Of a stretch of 64,000 bases of DNA, positions 25,430-40,090 are shown in pieces. Below the pieces are notes generated by a model, which worked only from the letters and a program-made list of their open reading frames with translations, had not been told where the DNA came from and did no database searches. A program made the translations under genes and the position numbers. The stretch covers positions 9,548,001-9,612,000 of the forward strand of contig NC_134756.1 of the NCBI RefSeq assembly GCF_050436995.1. The letters run 5' to 3'. The stretch's first letter is position 1, and the number at the start of each line of letters is the position of its first letter. This DNA is from Anticarsia gemmatalis. Lineage: Eukaryota; Arthropoda; Insecta; Lepidoptera; Erebidae.

Positions 25430-28400
25430 GCCTTTTACTTATGGAGTAAAATCTATAATTGAGTATTTTAAGCTCTTAATAAAACTGACATAATACTTTA
25501 CGGAAGTAAGTAAAAGCACTGAAACATAAGCTTAAGTTTTATTAGTACAGCAAAGTACAGTCTCTGTCGCCAGTATTAAATAATTTATAGAGTTTTTCGT
25601 CTTCCTGCGGAGTTTATAAGTTGCCGACTCCCTCGGCTATTAAATGTAATGATAGTATTCTGAATACAGAATTGGTGAGACAAAGAGTCTAGTCCCGAGA
25701 CTCGTTTAATTTTAAGTGTTCATAAAACATTTCTGAACAACAAACTACAGACAAAATATTGTTATAAGACAAGATAATTGAGACGTTCCCGACGTGTATT
25801 CTCAACAACGTATTACAGGTACATGTTTTCTTGAAAACTCTACGTACCTTCAATTACAAATCACATTTGTAACTTTAACTACTAAGATATGTATGAATAT
25901 AAAATTTATATCTGCGTAGTACTAATGTAAAATAGCATTTGTGTAATTCTGTATGTATAGAGGTAAAGAAAGTAGGGCGTTGGTAAGATAATTATTTTGA
26001 AAAAAATATCTGCAAGTAAAGAACAGCGTCAAGGAGACGAAGAATAACTACGAACTACGACAAATGTAATAATGAAAATGGAACGCAACAATAACCGCAG
26101 ATTTTATGAACATAGCGTATAAACGTAATAAAGTTTCCATTGCAGTATGCAGCAGAATACTAAAGCAACCTGCCAGCATCTATTGCCGCTGAAGTAAAAA
26201 TTACTAAAAGAAGTAGGTCAACGCGTTATGTCAAAACTTGTGTGTCCTACATACGTGGGGTATGTTGGCAACGCCACTGGAGGGCTGCCAGTACCCCCGG
26301 ATCCCTGGCGACTTCATAACCTTGCCAATTTAAATGCGCCACACTTTTGCCAAACGCATTCGCTCGTTCGATGCCGCAATCCTTTGCTGAAATACACACC
26401 ACTACTGCGGATTCTCGTATCATTTCGAACATATTAAGTTATTTTATAGCACAATTGTTCGAGATTGCGTCCGTGTATTTACAGTAGGCTCGTGCCGCAG
26501 CGGTCTACGCGGTTGCCCATTACACGGAGCCGGTTCTTGAACATGTCGGCCATTTACTTATTAGAAGGATGAAATTTTCTGATAACATATCTAACCCGAG
26601 GCTACCGCACTACCCATTAGTTGATTGGCGGAAATAAGAGCGCAGTCGCTCCACCTAACTCGATGTACGGTAATCACATTGCATCCAATCACTGCGAAAA
26701 CATAAACATAAACTTGTATAGAACACTGTTTTCTTTTCATTCTAAGACGAAATTTAAAACTAATCACACTTAACTAAATTTTTCTTATATTTTCCGAGTA
26801 ATGAGAAACACCTGAAGCCTTTTTTTAGAATTTTCTGCCTAATTTTTCTTATTTTTTCGTAGCAGTTTGGAGTAGCACGTGTAAGAAATACAAGAACGAC
26901 TTATTTTGCACAATTTTCGCTAATAAAAACTAACTTTTGAATTAGTTTTGAGAAAAACACTTACATCTCATGGATGTAATAGTATTTAGTAGTAGATTAT
27001 ATTCCTTAATATAAAGCATCGACCATAGCCATATGCTTCTCCTGTGTTTTGATTAATTGGTTAATATTTATATGTATAAGGAGATGTAGGGCCACTTTTA
27101 TATTTCGCAATATTATAGGTATATTGCAAATCTCGGGGGCAGCTCGGCCAATTAGACAATCTATGTTTCATATTCTAGTTCAGATACGAGAAAGGTTTTG
27201 GAGTAAATAACTTAATATCTCTTTTCTTGTTTTTTATCCAACTTACGAAATAAAAGCCTGTACAAGTTGTAATTTCAGAGCAATCAAAAGCATTCGTCAA
27301 CAAGGTTGACTTCATTAAAATGTAAACATTCAGGATTTCGGAGGCACTTAATTGCGCCATTTTTCTATTGTAAGTTTTCCTCAGTACTCGGTATTTTATT
27401 TACGAAATTCGAGCTGTTATATCATCAAATATTTAGGAGAGGAAAATGCCAGTCTTTATCGCGAGTCAGGGCTGTCGATTTGAACATGGCGAGTTGCGTA
27501 TTCTACGGTTGGGTGTGCTTTAAAAGGCTATAATTCTCGGGGTTTTGAGTAGTACACTTGAATGTGGCGCTTCGCAATTTTCTGTCCGCCTGCCTCTAGG
27601 GTCGGCGGTCGGTAAAGTAAGAGCGTGGTGGCAGCCCTACAAAAACCCGTCCTGAGCCAACTCACTGAGTGTTTATCTCCAGTTTGGAGATCCCTAGAGC
27701 CTCGAAATGACTTTTTATGCGCGTTCTTTGGAAGGAGTAAAGGTAATTAGGAACTAATCCAAATCTCCGCGAAGTTTTCCAAGATTAATGAATTGTTTTG
27801 AACATTCTTGTGCCAAAACAAGTTTTAAATTGTCTTGTAGAGTGCTTAGGTATTTGTGTGTTAGATATTCTGCAAAGCTCAATTTATTTTCTGTTTCGTG
27901 CTGACTAGTAGGTGTAGAAAAACATGTTAAAGCCAAATGATTCGACACAATATATAAATAAAACACAAGCTATTTTTGTTCATAACATTAAAACAGTCCC
28001 CAGCCTACAATTTAGATCGTCTACAGCAGATAAAAACAAATGACGTAAGAGAAAAACACTAACAATTTAAAAAATGGGAAACAGTTCAGTTCTGAATACA
28101 ATTTTCTCTTACTTATTGGCTGGCCTGACTTCCGTCAACAGACCGGAAATGAGTTTTGCCGTCTTGTCCCCCTCCCCGTCCCGCGGTTCACCCCCTCTGT
28201 CCCTGGCAAGGGACAGCCAAGCCACCTCATTATTAGAACGACGGAAAATCCATTTGACCCCGTCAAGCTTTAAGACGTAAACAATTCAACTCCTTTATAA
28301 AGTTATAATTTTTATTCCAAATGCAAAGTCAGATTTCCGCGCCAGTTTTTAAGGGTAATAAGGAAAATGCTTCGCCTTGTAACAATTTTAAATAGACTGA

Positions 28401-29350
28401 CATGACCGACTACGAGTAATGTCATTTAATACTGTTTTTTTTATCTAAACCTGTTGCAGTCACGATGAATATATGTACATATATATTTCACTTTTGGACC
28501 AAACCGATGGAAAATTTAATTTACATTTGAAACGGATCCTGCTAGCTAACGGTTTATACACGTCAGAAATAAAACGAAAAAACATTTTTCAAATATAAAT
28601 AGAATCCTTAACGAGGTTCGGAAACGCAAACAAGCTCGTATTCGGGTCATACACAATAATGAAATCAAACGCCACTTAAAGCTCGTAAAACAAACGTTAA
28701 TAACAACTTTTCAGTATATATAAAAAGATTAGGCAACTCACAAACGAGTGTTCTCGTGAAATCAAATTACAAATTCAAGGCACGGTCAACGGGGAAGCTA
28801 TAAATTTCGCCAAAACAATCATGGATGCGCGAGCTGTATCCTTGGCTAACATGTTTTTGCTGAAAACAAAACATTATGCCTCGCGATTTCAAACCTTGGT
28901 ACCCCTGTTTCTAAACGTTACGACTTACAAATACATGATTTGCTACAGAAACATTACGCGGTCATAGATTACATCCCTAGTTATCTCAAAAAATATATCG
29001 GTTTGGATTTGGTAAACTTAAAAACATACGTTGGATTGCGGCCAGTGACTGCCGACGTTCAACCAAATCGAGACGAAATTGCCTTCTCTGATTTATTGGA
29101 AAACATACTCGTAAACATCGCATTTATTGTACAGAGGTTTGATTATTGGTATGTCCCATTTATCCTGTCATTTATCTTGTTTTATTCTTTGTACCCAATT
29201 CGTTGCGGGCACGAGCGCGACGTTATTCTGTGACATTATCCTATGAACGTTAACGTTGCTGTTTGTATACATGACCGAACACATTATATATTACTATGTG
29301 TTTAGTGTACAACGAACAAAAAGATGTGCCAGCGGTAAATAAGCCAATTA
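25430..29350. other. Stretch without recognised genes
   Basis: GC-richer patches occur near 26.23-26.44, 26.49-26.56, 27.57-27.70 and 28.12-28.26 kb, some with short open frames on both strands. None gives a recognisable protein or splice-bounded exon. Confidence 0.45.
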
Positions 29351-29359
29351 AGTACTTAC

Positions 29360-29660
29360 ACAAAAAGAATTCACCAAGGCGGTTCATTTGCGTCGGCTGA
29401 GCCATAATTAAATAGACACGCGCTAGGTGACTAGGTGGGTATAACACAGTAGAGATGCGCCGCAGAGGAGAGGCACAAAACGCTAGTGCGCCACGAGCCC
29501 TCGAGTCGCGTGCCGTCGAGGGCCGGTAGTGATTAGAGCGCGCTAACAAAGCGCGAAGAGCTCTTAACCTACATGCTCCGTTTCACAGCATCGCCGGTGA
29601 CACTCCTACGGACCGCTGCGAGCCTGGTACACCCCGAGCACACCCACTCCGCGCAGGCTA
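29360..29660 (-). promoter_or_regulatory. CpG-rich island, possible alternative promoter and first exon
   Basis: A CpG-dense stretch resembling the one at 46.6 kb ends on the minus strand in an open frame containing MAQPTQMNRLGEFF. The frame runs to a consensus donor, GT|GTAAGT (29359-29354). An alternative first exon on the same strand as the signal-peptide gene would look like this. It could also be an enhancer, or a promoter of an unseen transcript. No start site could be fixed. Confidence 0.3.
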
Positions 29661-32600
29661 ATCTCACTTAAGTAAAAAATTATTCTTTTCTTTTATTTCA
29701 CTTTAACGAGTACGACATCGCCATGAATATATTACAATAAATTGAATGTGTGCACGAACCCAAGAAAACATGATCAAGATTCAAGAGATGCGACTAAATG
29801 ATATCAATGGAACCTTATCACGAATTCAGCTGGAACCGGAACAATAAAGTACAGGGGCGAATATAATATAAACGACACGTCATAAAACCTTAAAGCAAGC
29901 AATACATAAAACAACAGACAATGTAACAAAGCGCTGTAGATTTCCTAGATAAAACCGAGAAGATGGCACACCGAAAATTTCAGTTTTATTTTACAAAACT
30001 AGGAGTACTTGTGGAGGCTTTTATGGCATCAGGGAGCGGCAATAAAACGGCATTTAATAAAACGGAGCTACGCGAGACAGGCACCGAGAGCCGCCGCCGA
30101 CACTACACCAGAACATGAAACACGTTGACACTCTGCAGATATTGATTTCGAGAGCTTATTTCTAGCGTGGTGCGCTCAACACACTCGACACACTCAACAA
30201 CATTGTCGCATTGATTCTTGTGAATTTATATAGAAGCTGGCACCTCGTCAAGTAATAAAGCCGTTATCTTCGCTCGTTTGCGCCAAAACGGAACATTGAT
30301 ATGCCCCATACTTGGCAATAAAAAGCTAGGAGCGTACAGGAGCCGAATTTGGGCGAACAGCTCGGTAATTACGAGCGAACTTCGAAGGTAGGAGACAACT
30401 TTACGCTCGTAATTTGTTCCTAAACTTGGTTAATGTTCCCCCTGACAAGATAAATTCATTAAACGTTACCTGTTTCGAGCTTACAGAGGACAAATGAATC
30501 GACGACGTCGCCCGTTGTAACGACATCGTCTATCTGAAGTGTATTGCTTCCCACCTAAAACCGATATTACACCAGTATCTTATTCGATGGAACGAACATA
30601 AATCACTATAGGCTCCAAATAACATTCCCTCAACATAGATCTGTCTCGAGACTCATCAGTTTTCATTCATATTATGACAGCGAGAAATAAATTCCCTAAA
30701 CATTGGCAAACATTCAATTCAATCAAATTAGCAGACAGCTATTATGAAGTTATTTTCGAGGACAAGCTATGAATCTTTTAGTAGCTGAAATGTTAGAGTT
30801 GTTTAGAGGCAGCCGTCGGTAATGGCAGTAAAACCACAATATTGTCCAAGTGGGTCGATATAAAGCCCAAATGCCGTCGGACGGTCAGTGCATCTCGCGA
30901 CGAGTGGACCCTCGCATTAAACTTTTACAATGCCATTAGAAGACGAGACGGTGAACGGACTCCGGATTGCGTTCCGTACGGTTTTAGTCCACTAACTGGT
31001 ACATTTCAACGTTTAGCTGCAGCCAATAAATCCTGAAGAGCTATTGTTTTCTGCTTTTGATGGCTCTACAAAAAGACAAATTGAGGAAAAGGTAATGCTT
31101 CAAAAGAAAAGCCGTAAATAACAAGGAAACGGTTTCGTTCATATTTTCAACTTTGCGTTTTTTACTCTCGGAAAAATATGTTTTTTGATGTCGTAAGGTT
31201 CTTTGTTAGTGAAACTTGGTATTGTAAGAATGCCCGCAATACAGTTTGTACGACTTTAAACAAAGCAGATTTTTCTTGTACTTTTTGTTAATCTCATTCA
31301 TTTTCCTACAATGTTTTACTACGGTGCAACTTCTTGCTCTTCGCTGTTCAACTTTGAATACTTTTAATTGTCCTAGACAACTCCTTAATTTTTAATGCCT
31401 AAAACCTAAACACCCACTGAGATTGAAACCCACAGAAATTTCTTGTCTACATAACTTTAACTTTACACAAGAATATTTACAAGTCATAAAAGATATTTAA
31501 TCTGAACTATATTATCTAAAATAAACGAAATATAAATTAAAAAAGAAAGGAAGAGTGCGCTATGTATCGAAAGACTCCTTATTGGCTTTTAAATAACAAC
31601 AGACATTTTGTTACAAACCTTCGCAATTTTAAGCCAATAGCAATTTTACAATACGTGTATCATAAAAGCTACCCACATAACAGTTGGTCGCAACTTTGTC
31701 ATTTCAAGAAGATATTGCGTCTATTTTGGTGAACAATAAAGTGTTGAGTGAACGACAAAACGCAACATACGAGTATGACTAACATAAAGAGAGTATTGTC
31801 AGTAAATCTTTTTATAGTTCACTTCAAACACCGCAATTTTAATAGTACTGTAAATGACGGTTTATGATTTGCTATGAAGTGTGGTGCAAACTTAAAGAAG
31901 ATAAGAATATAATTTTAGCAACAGTTTTAACACTTCTGAATAATTTTTCATACATTTGCTGGCACTTTATCTATCTGTTAGAAGCTGTGAAACTGGGACC
32001 TATAGTAAAAAGTTGTAACATTTATATTACACTTAACATTTACATATATGTTAGGTTGAAAAATAGAGAGAAACTCTGAATTAAAACAGTGGAAAGGGTT
32101 TTTAAATCTTTATAGCTAAAGTCGTTAGTAATAATATGCAATTAATATATCTAGAGCATTAAATTAAAGCTTCTAACACGACAAATGGCGTGCAACATAT
32201 CAAACAATGCGCTGTAAACGAACCTTTATTACACTACATACGTAAAGCCTCATAATTGTGACCCTAATCCGGTCGTGTTACTAAAATATCGACGGCATTA
32301 GAGCCGTTTACGATACGAGGAGACCACCCCGTGAGTTCCTTGGACATATTTAATGAAGTCCCGAAAACGTGTAAGGATAATATATGTAAATAGATACGGG
32401 GTCACGATTTATACGAGTAATTGGTGTGTCGTTCAATTGTGGCATAGAATTGAAATGGAATTTATTTATGACAACGATACGATGCCTCGCACGTCGCTAC
32501 TTTACTGCGGTGATGTGACGCAGCTCTTATTTGTAAATGTTCTCTGATAAATTGCTTAGCTGAAGGTCGATTCACGTCACAGGTTATCAAGGTCATCAGA

Positions 32601-34430
32601 AACATGCTTTGTCATGATTGCAAAGTGTATTCTCTCTATCAAAGTTAAATATTGCAAATAAATTGAAAAGCTTCAAGCGCAGCAGATGCGAACGGTAGCA
32701 GCGAAGCGAGAAATGACATGCGAGCTCGTAGATTTATGTGTGTGTATGCGAAGCTCGTGTCCAGCCATCATGTCGACTCGGATATCTATCACTTTACATA
32801 TAAAATATACGACCACAAGAATTTATTTTGTATGAGAGAGAAATTCTTTATTTTCTTAGAGCTATAAATTTGTTTGCTTCGATTGGTGAAGTTTATTTGT
32901 TATTGATATAAGAATACTTAACCAATCGAGAGATCCTAGAATTTGTAATATAAATACTAAGTTTACTCAACAAATAAAGCAAATAGAAACCACAGGTAGT
33001 GTACAACGTAAGCTGGGCGGATAGACGTTCGAATTAAGGGGAAATGTGGGCACCCATTCGGACAACAACGCTGATTGCAATTTGATTTAGCCGTATAATC
33101 ACTAAAACAATCTACTAAATATACGGAGGCTTCGTGTGGGCAGCGGGGTGGAAGGACTGGATAGTAAGGCCCGGTGCACACTGTAGAAACCCCTATAGAG
33201 CTGCGACGGACGGAAAACACATCTGGCAAGCGATCCCTCAGTGCATTCCACAGACCGAATACTGAGCGGCACTCCATTACAAAATGTATGAAAATTATTC
33301 GGGAACATTTTTGCAATGTTATGCGTAGCGACCCGCATTAATGTGCGCGAGCCTTAATGGAACGAGCCCACAATAGGCTTAGACGCTTAATGCGATGTGG
33401 TTAGACAATAATATTACTTAGTAAGACAAACGGTTGAATATGTTTCCTAAATCTCTTCTTTGTACGAACGATTCTAATACTTAACAAACCGCGCGATGAC
33501 AAAGACTTTGCTCTAAGATGAATTCAATCTTAAGGTTCTATTAGTAGGTATTATAATAGGAGAGGAAAATCATGAAAACAAATTCGTCACTGTGGCTTTT
33601 ATTCCATATATTATATTAAGATTAAAGAGCCAAACCTAGACTTATATTAGCATACAAGCCTACTAAACAGTTGTTTAAGGTAACAAAAACGTGAGCTAGA
33701 TTATTCCCAGGCTCAACTTGATCTAAAACGAATCTAACTCGATTGAACTCTTTATGTAAAGAACTGAACAACAAAAGCCAATCGAATCACAAACTCGATA
33801 GTATCGACATAAAGGACATTGGCAACCGATGACAAGCTCTTTAAATAGGAAATCGGATTATGGCATATGGTACTGGCACTGGCTGAATAGAGGGCAGGAA
33901 ACGATGCATTGTGGTCGGGATACCGCGCTCCACTGACTCTCTATACGCCAAATACTTGTTTATCTGTACTGACCTATGTTATGTGGTGACCGACATGCCT
34001 CGACGACTACCAGCACGGACGGTCAAAGTCTTCTAATAACGTCCTATTGACCACATGACGCTAATACCATCATGAATAAATAAAATTCGCACAATATATG
34101 AAACATTCTACCCAATACTAAGGTCGAAATAATCTTTATTGCTCCCTGTAACACATGTGTACCTAGTTTATTTATTCGCTAATGGATTGGAAAAGCTTTT
34201 CATAAAATATCACAACATTTGCTGCTCAAGTGTTTAACAAATTGACATTTGCAAGATTAAAAACCTTTTTCATGTTTTTATTATATTAAACTCGAACGAA
34301 ATGAAACCCGAAGCCTTTTAGGTTTTCTATGAAAGCCGTAGTTTATAACGAATTTTATTTAAAATGTAATATAATTTAGGTACAAAGGCAATAAACAAAA
34401 ACACGAGTATATTTACTTTTCATAAGCCAC
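29661..34430. other. Stretch without recognised genes
   Basis: AT-rich with minor GC-richer patches (30.07 and 33.0-33.35 kb). Three 9-bp units of the CTCAACACA type lie near 30.18 kb. Two overlapping minus-strand frames at 32963-33338 have no recognisable content. Confidence 0.45.
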
Positions 34431-34439
34431 CACACTCGA

Positions 34440-34820
34440 AACGAGTAGGGCTCTGAATAATTCCGGCCCAATTTACTCTCCTTCAAGAGGTTACCTCAAA
34501 ATTCATTTTTCACGCAGCCTGCCTTAGAATAAAATGTACAAGATTAGTTTATCCGCTCGGAGGGCCCGGGATATCAGTGTTTAGGCCCGTCGCCATGGCA
34601 ACTGGAGCAGAAGGGCCTATTTGCCGCTCCATTGGGCATTTTGTGTGGCTCTGACGTAGTTAAGGCCCAACATGTGTGTTACAATGCCGTTATAATGAAG
34701 TTTCAAGGCAGTAATGCTCCTCACTAGTTGCTTCGGGTGCAATATCAAAGGGTTGTACGCTCCTTGAGTGTTCTCCGACCTCTATATTGATGTTGGGTCA
34801 AGATGTTACGTGCTCCCGGG
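34440..34820. promoter_or_regulatory. GC-richer island containing an RFX-type X-box
   Basis: GTCGCCATGGCAAC at 34589-34602 fits the X-box consensus RYYNYY-N(1-3)-RRNRAC and differs at one base from the palindrome GTTGCCATGGCAAC. It lies in a GC-richer block with several GGGCC runs. No gene start is evident beside it, so a distal element is as likely as a promoter. Confidence 0.35.
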
Positions 34821-37680
34821 ACTCAGTTTACCTTGTGAGTAACTTCGATCGTTTATAAGTCTATTATACTATGTATTTGACGTGTTGCATTCCACATAAC
34901 TGGTTAACATCTCCTATAGAGATGTAATATGAAGACTAGTATCAATTATAGCGGTTCACAATCGATTGCTGACACAAAATGAGAAGTAAAGCTGATGGAC
35001 TGGATATGAATAAAGGATTACTCGCTAAGTGAGGAGAATGCGGTCTAGACGTTTTTATTATATCTATAAATACATCGTCCTAGCAAGGACGAACTGGTTT
35101 ATCTGTAGTAATGTTTAACAGTTAATTCTTGTACGAGTATCGATTTGTTTTATTCGAGTTTGTATATCGGCATCGAGATTCTTTGTACGTTCTGTATAAG
35201 ACTTTTTCAGTTGTTAAAGTTTTTTTATAGAAAATCTATTATATCTTAATATTTGTTCTACAACTGACCGTGTCGATAATCAGTTACCTACATTTGCACG
35301 TGAGTATTTTATAAAACATTAAGCTCTTTTACCCATACCCTGTCCATTGCATATACAACATTATCACACAAATAAAACTTATAGTTTTTCCTCAAAAGCT
35401 TTAAAATAGCAATTTCGCAGCAAACTAAATTGCTTAATTTATTCTTCTATAACTGACTGTGAAAAAGAAGTCAAGTTCTTCAGGCACAAAAGGCTCTCGT
35501 ACAAAGTAGTAGAGCTTAAAGGATCCCTAAAATGCAGCACTCAACTAGTCGGTAAACAAAAGGAGGGCAATAAAAACTGCAGCAAAACAGTTGTGTTTTC
35601 TTGTTCCGAACAGAAAACTAGTTTGCAAGTTGTTCTTTTAGAAATACTACGTACTGTTGTACAGTCTCTGTTGTACATCTTAACGTTTATTAACATTTTA
35701 CTGACGAAGATTTTTATAAAAATAACAATTATGCTGAATAAGTTTTGCGTCTGTGCTAAAGAACACTTTACTCTATAAAAAAATTAAGATGACTATAAAG
35801 CGAATCGTCAATTGCCAGTCTTTTATTGTATCTTGTAGTTTTAAGAGCTTTTTCACAATTCAACACCATTATTTTAATTAAAGAATAAATATATCCTACT
35901 CATGCTTAATGCTAGCTATTATATTCGTCATTAGGCATACATATCTACACGTGTGGAACAAATTAGTAGTGTAAATGTCCAAACACACACATAAGTGCAA
36001 ACTGAGTAGAACCTCACCCTCAACGACCTTCTCAACTCTGAAACTGCTGTATATTTACATTGTATAGTTTCAAACTGTAGTCTCAACTAAAAATAGATAA
36101 ATTCTCACTCGCACCCGCTTCCACCGCAAGAGTGTGCGATGGTGCATTCTTATTGAACAAAAGACTACGCCTCAAGTAGAAAGTTCTTAGGCGGTTCCGC
36201 CATGGCCACGAAGTCAAGGGTACTACTTATTACCAAGGTCTAACGAGTTATTAAAGCATCACGAAACACTTTGAGATTTTTATTCGTACATTAAACGACA
36301 AATTACGGCTTTCAGGGATTTTTATCGCAGTAATTCATTTCAAAGTTTGTTAGTTGATTGGATTTAACCTTGGTTGTAGTTTTGCGTTTTTACAGTACGT
36401 TTTTACCTGTAACATTTTTACTCAATATTTTTATGCCAAAATGAAATGAACTTTTCAAATGCCCTAAAACCTGTTAGGAACGATTTTTTTAAGCTTCTTC
36501 TTTGAAAAATTTCATATTTTAGTTTTGAATAATGAGAAAGTGTGTAGGTATTAAAATAATTCGAAATAAAAACATTTTACTGAACTCTATCATTTAAGAT
36601 AATCATCATTGAACCCGTCTAAATATATGCGTATTTCACTAAACCCAAATCCTCCAAAGTGGCATACAATCAACACAAATAGTTTCCTCTGTATTTAGTG
36701 AGTATCGCTTGCTCCGTGGCCCTAATCTCGCGAACTGAAGGCTTAGCACGGCGCCGAGTGAGCCGCCTTACAGAGGGGATTAAATTTCAAAGAGGTTCTT
36801 TGAATTCACAGCACTATCTATGTGTGTTGTAGTGGGATATTTTCTTGGTATTCTGTGTGCGGACGACGGACGAAATGCGAGGACTCTGTTTGAAGCTCCC
36901 AAGGCTCCTATTGTTATGTTTGTAAGATTAACTTGCTTTGATTCGCTGCATCTCTTGAATACGTACTGAAACTTGAGACAGACTCCTTTGCCGTGCTGCA
37001 TCAAATTCTTGAGCTTCTTTCTAGAATATTCCGTTACCGTCTTCACTTAAGTTCGTATTCATTAATTTAAATAAAATATTCTGAATATTTCGTAAGATCG
37101 AAGGTGCTCAAGTTACAAAATACGTGAATAAAATTACAAGAATGAGAGTACGAATATAGTGTCGTAAAAATTCAACTTATTTTATAATAAAGTCTAGATC
37201 CTGCGCTATTTCGAGGCGCGCCTATTTCGGAACCAGTCAGAAATGCAATATTGAGATGCCTTATTCCACCTGTCACTTACACATTCTTGGTATCAACACT
37301 TTATATAGAAAATAGTACAGACCTACGTACCTACTACTACTCCCTAGTACATATATTATAAAAATTTCAATTTGATACGCTCCATGTTTACTTCTTTCTC
37401 AAAAACTACTGAAAAAAATTACATTGTCCTTGATTAACATACGACCTCGCCCTATAACACCTTGCCCCCTAATTACATGAAACTAACTTTGTAAATGGTG
37501 AAACATGGGTGTATTTCACACACTTCAACTTACATCTTCGAGTAAAGGGACGTGATATTTAAAAAAAAATAAAAAGTATTGTCGACCAAAGAAAGACTAC
37601 AAAGAGAATGCAAAAGCAAAAACGTATTAATAAATCACATACGACACATTTTTTTAAACCTACGATTGTTTCAGTGCCAG
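34821..37680. other. AT-rich stretch without recognised genes
   Basis: GC-richer patches near 36.1-36.2 kb and 36.70-36.78 kb. No gene, splice-bounded exon or transposon recognised. Confidence 0.45.
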
Positions 37681-37682
37681 CC

Positions 37683-37750
37683 AATTGTCTCCTAGCAAAC
37701 GTGGGAGGGCCTTGAGTCTACCACACTGGCCAAGTGTAGGCGGGGGATGA
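37683..37750 (-). mobile_element. Short decayed fragment related to the SINE body
   Basis: Shares the pattern GGGCCTTGAGTCTACCACAC then TGGCCAAGTG with the body of the SINE at 59488, with several differences. No head or target duplication remains. Confidence 0.5.
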
Positions 37751-39605
37751 AACAATTTTTTTTAACCTACAAAAATTGTGGGTAGGCTAAGAAAGCTTTC
37801 CAATGCAAGTAGAGTCACGGGTAAAAACAAGTGTAGAATAAGTATGTCATGAACTATACCGCATCGTCCCCGGCATTCGATTAAAGTTCCTAAACTCGGC
37901 TTCACTGCATACTACTTGGAAATATTAATTTTTGTTCGCCCGTACTAGGTCTACGAAACTTGGATATGAACTTTGACATTTCTAGATTGCTAACAGCTTT
38001 TTTAATTTAGGTTAGTTCTGAAGTTGTGCTATGAGTTTCTTAGTTTTTGTTGAGTAAACTAGTAATTTATCAGTTTAGTTTTGGAGTTTTTTAAATATTT
38101 TTTGATAAATGCTTTAGATAATTTATTACAACAGATATATCATTTTTTTGGCGTTCAACTTCACTATTATCTACTTTGTTAAATGCATTTAAATGCATAT
38201 AAGCTAAAATAAGTTTAGATGAACAATGTAAACACGCGTTCTCCATAAATGTATATCAGGCCAATAATAAAAAATCCGGTCGAATTCAGAATTTCCTACT
38301 TTTTTTGAAGTCAGTTAAAAAAAAGGTTTTGAAAACAAATAATGTTATGAATGTAACTAACTTTCAAGTCTCCAAGTATAGTAGAATAGATAACGGACTT
38401 GACTTTTTTCAGTGCTGACTTAAATCTGCATTCGCATTTTAAAGAACACTTATGTAAGGATCAAGTCCCCCCACATATAAGCTATAAAGTAACTCTGTCG
38501 AAGCGTGATTTGTGACTAATCTACGTACAAGCTGAACCTAACTCGGGTTCAGTCAATTTCGTTCCCGATCATTCGATCCGATCTCCACGGTCCGATATGT
38601 TTGATTGAGTTCAAATTCCCAACTAGCCAATTCACATGCTAATCTGCAGGGACACTCGATTGTCCTACATTTCGTCCCGTTTGGGACCAAAATCAAATCT
38701 CAAATACTACATTTTCGGGCGAAAAACTTTGATTTATCTATCGAGGTTATCTCAAATTGAAACTGGTTTCATAAATATGTTTGTTTGTTAGATTTTGTCT
38801 CGAAAATAACTGCTGTGATTTGTGTAAGATCTTTATCGATTGAGACAATCCCTGTGATGTAATACGGTTGATGTTGTATGACAAAACTAAGAGGAAAACA
38901 AATTATGTCATCAGTAGAACAAAATAATACAGTTATTATAGTCTAACAACTTAGTGGAGAGCTTTATTACTACCAAGGTTCACAGCTCACAAAGATATGC
39001 AAAATCCATAATTTAGAACACCAGTGATCCGTAGGCATCACAGCTGACGGTGATAAGTAGCTCGATTCTCTACTACTATCGACTATCGACAACGGGCCAG
39101 AAAATCTGATCAGCACCCCTAGTAGGCTCCTTAAGAACTTTTTTGGCAGTACGTTTTAAATGTCAAACTCTCGATACCGTACCGTCTCACTTTAGATAAA
39201 TCGGGCATGCAAAGATACTCTGCTAAATTGTCAAACTATATGATACTTCCTTTTAGTTTGGCTAGTAGTGAATTACACCCACGTTTTGTCATGTCGTTTT
39301 ATTTTGCTGAAAGACTTAGTTGGAGTCCACGCCCACGCTGTTTGTATGATCTAATAGAAGCAGCCCACGTTACACGGCTATTTTAAGTGGAGGATGTTAT
39401 GACAAGCGCTGTTTATTGCCGGTTATGTATAGCTAAAACATTTATTGATAATTGAGCTTTGATTATATTGATTTAAATTAAAAATGTAATTATGATGCAG
39501 TCTTGGTCGTTAACTCGCGCAATAAGTATAAATACGCTAAAACTCGGCAGTTAAAAACTAAAAGTAAATTGTTAGTACCTGAAGAGGACATATAAATAAC
39601 AAACG
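37751..39605. other. AT-rich stretch without recognised genes
   Basis: Nothing recognised. Confidence 0.45.
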
Positions 39606-39607
39606 CA

Positions 39608-39712
39608 TTAATATCTCACTGCTGGACACGATCTTCTTCCAGAATGAGGAAAAGGTTAAGCCTTCAGTCCACCACGCTGGCCAAGTAACGGTTGGGGACT
39701 TCGCATACCTAT
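39608..39712 (-). mobile_element. Truncated copy of the SINE body
   Basis: Aligns with the 3' part of the SINE at 59488 (CACTGCTGG..., AGTCCACCACGCTGGCCAAG, GGTTGGGGACTT). It lacks the tRNA-like head, as expected for a 5'-truncated insertion. Confidence 0.65.
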
Positions 39713-40090
39713 ACCTACATATAAGAAGGACACATCAATAGTAAATTCTATATCTTTAATTTTTAGAAATGCATATTAAAAATATTTCCTTTGAATCCTA
39801 TTTAGAAGTAACCAAACTAAACGTAAACAAAAAAGCTTTTATACAAACGCATCGCACTGAAACAAACAAAGCTATGAGATCACTCGCAAAACGGGGACGT
39901 GACAAACTTTGTACAGTGCAGGACCAACATTTTGACAATCTACCACGACCGGGTGCATTTCACACAATACCCCGAACGATGTCCGACCGTAGTTGTTTTC
40001 AATAGAGCCAATGAAGTGTGTTCTGCAACCGACTAGAACACTGATAAACTAGAATTATTAAATACATTTTGTACGCAAGTTTATTAAAGC

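Noticed and set aside
28940..29233. 97-codon plus-strand frame with hydrophobic C-terminal half
   Set aside because: No recognisable family, no splice sites and no promoter-like start. Length is compatible with chance.
30470..30500. Minus-strand CAG|GTAACG, possible splice ratchet
   Set aside because: No pyrimidine tract precedes it and the donor is poor.
32963..33338. Overlapping minus-strand frames of 117 and 78 codons
   Set aside because: They overlap each other in different frames and neither translation resembles a known protein or transposon.
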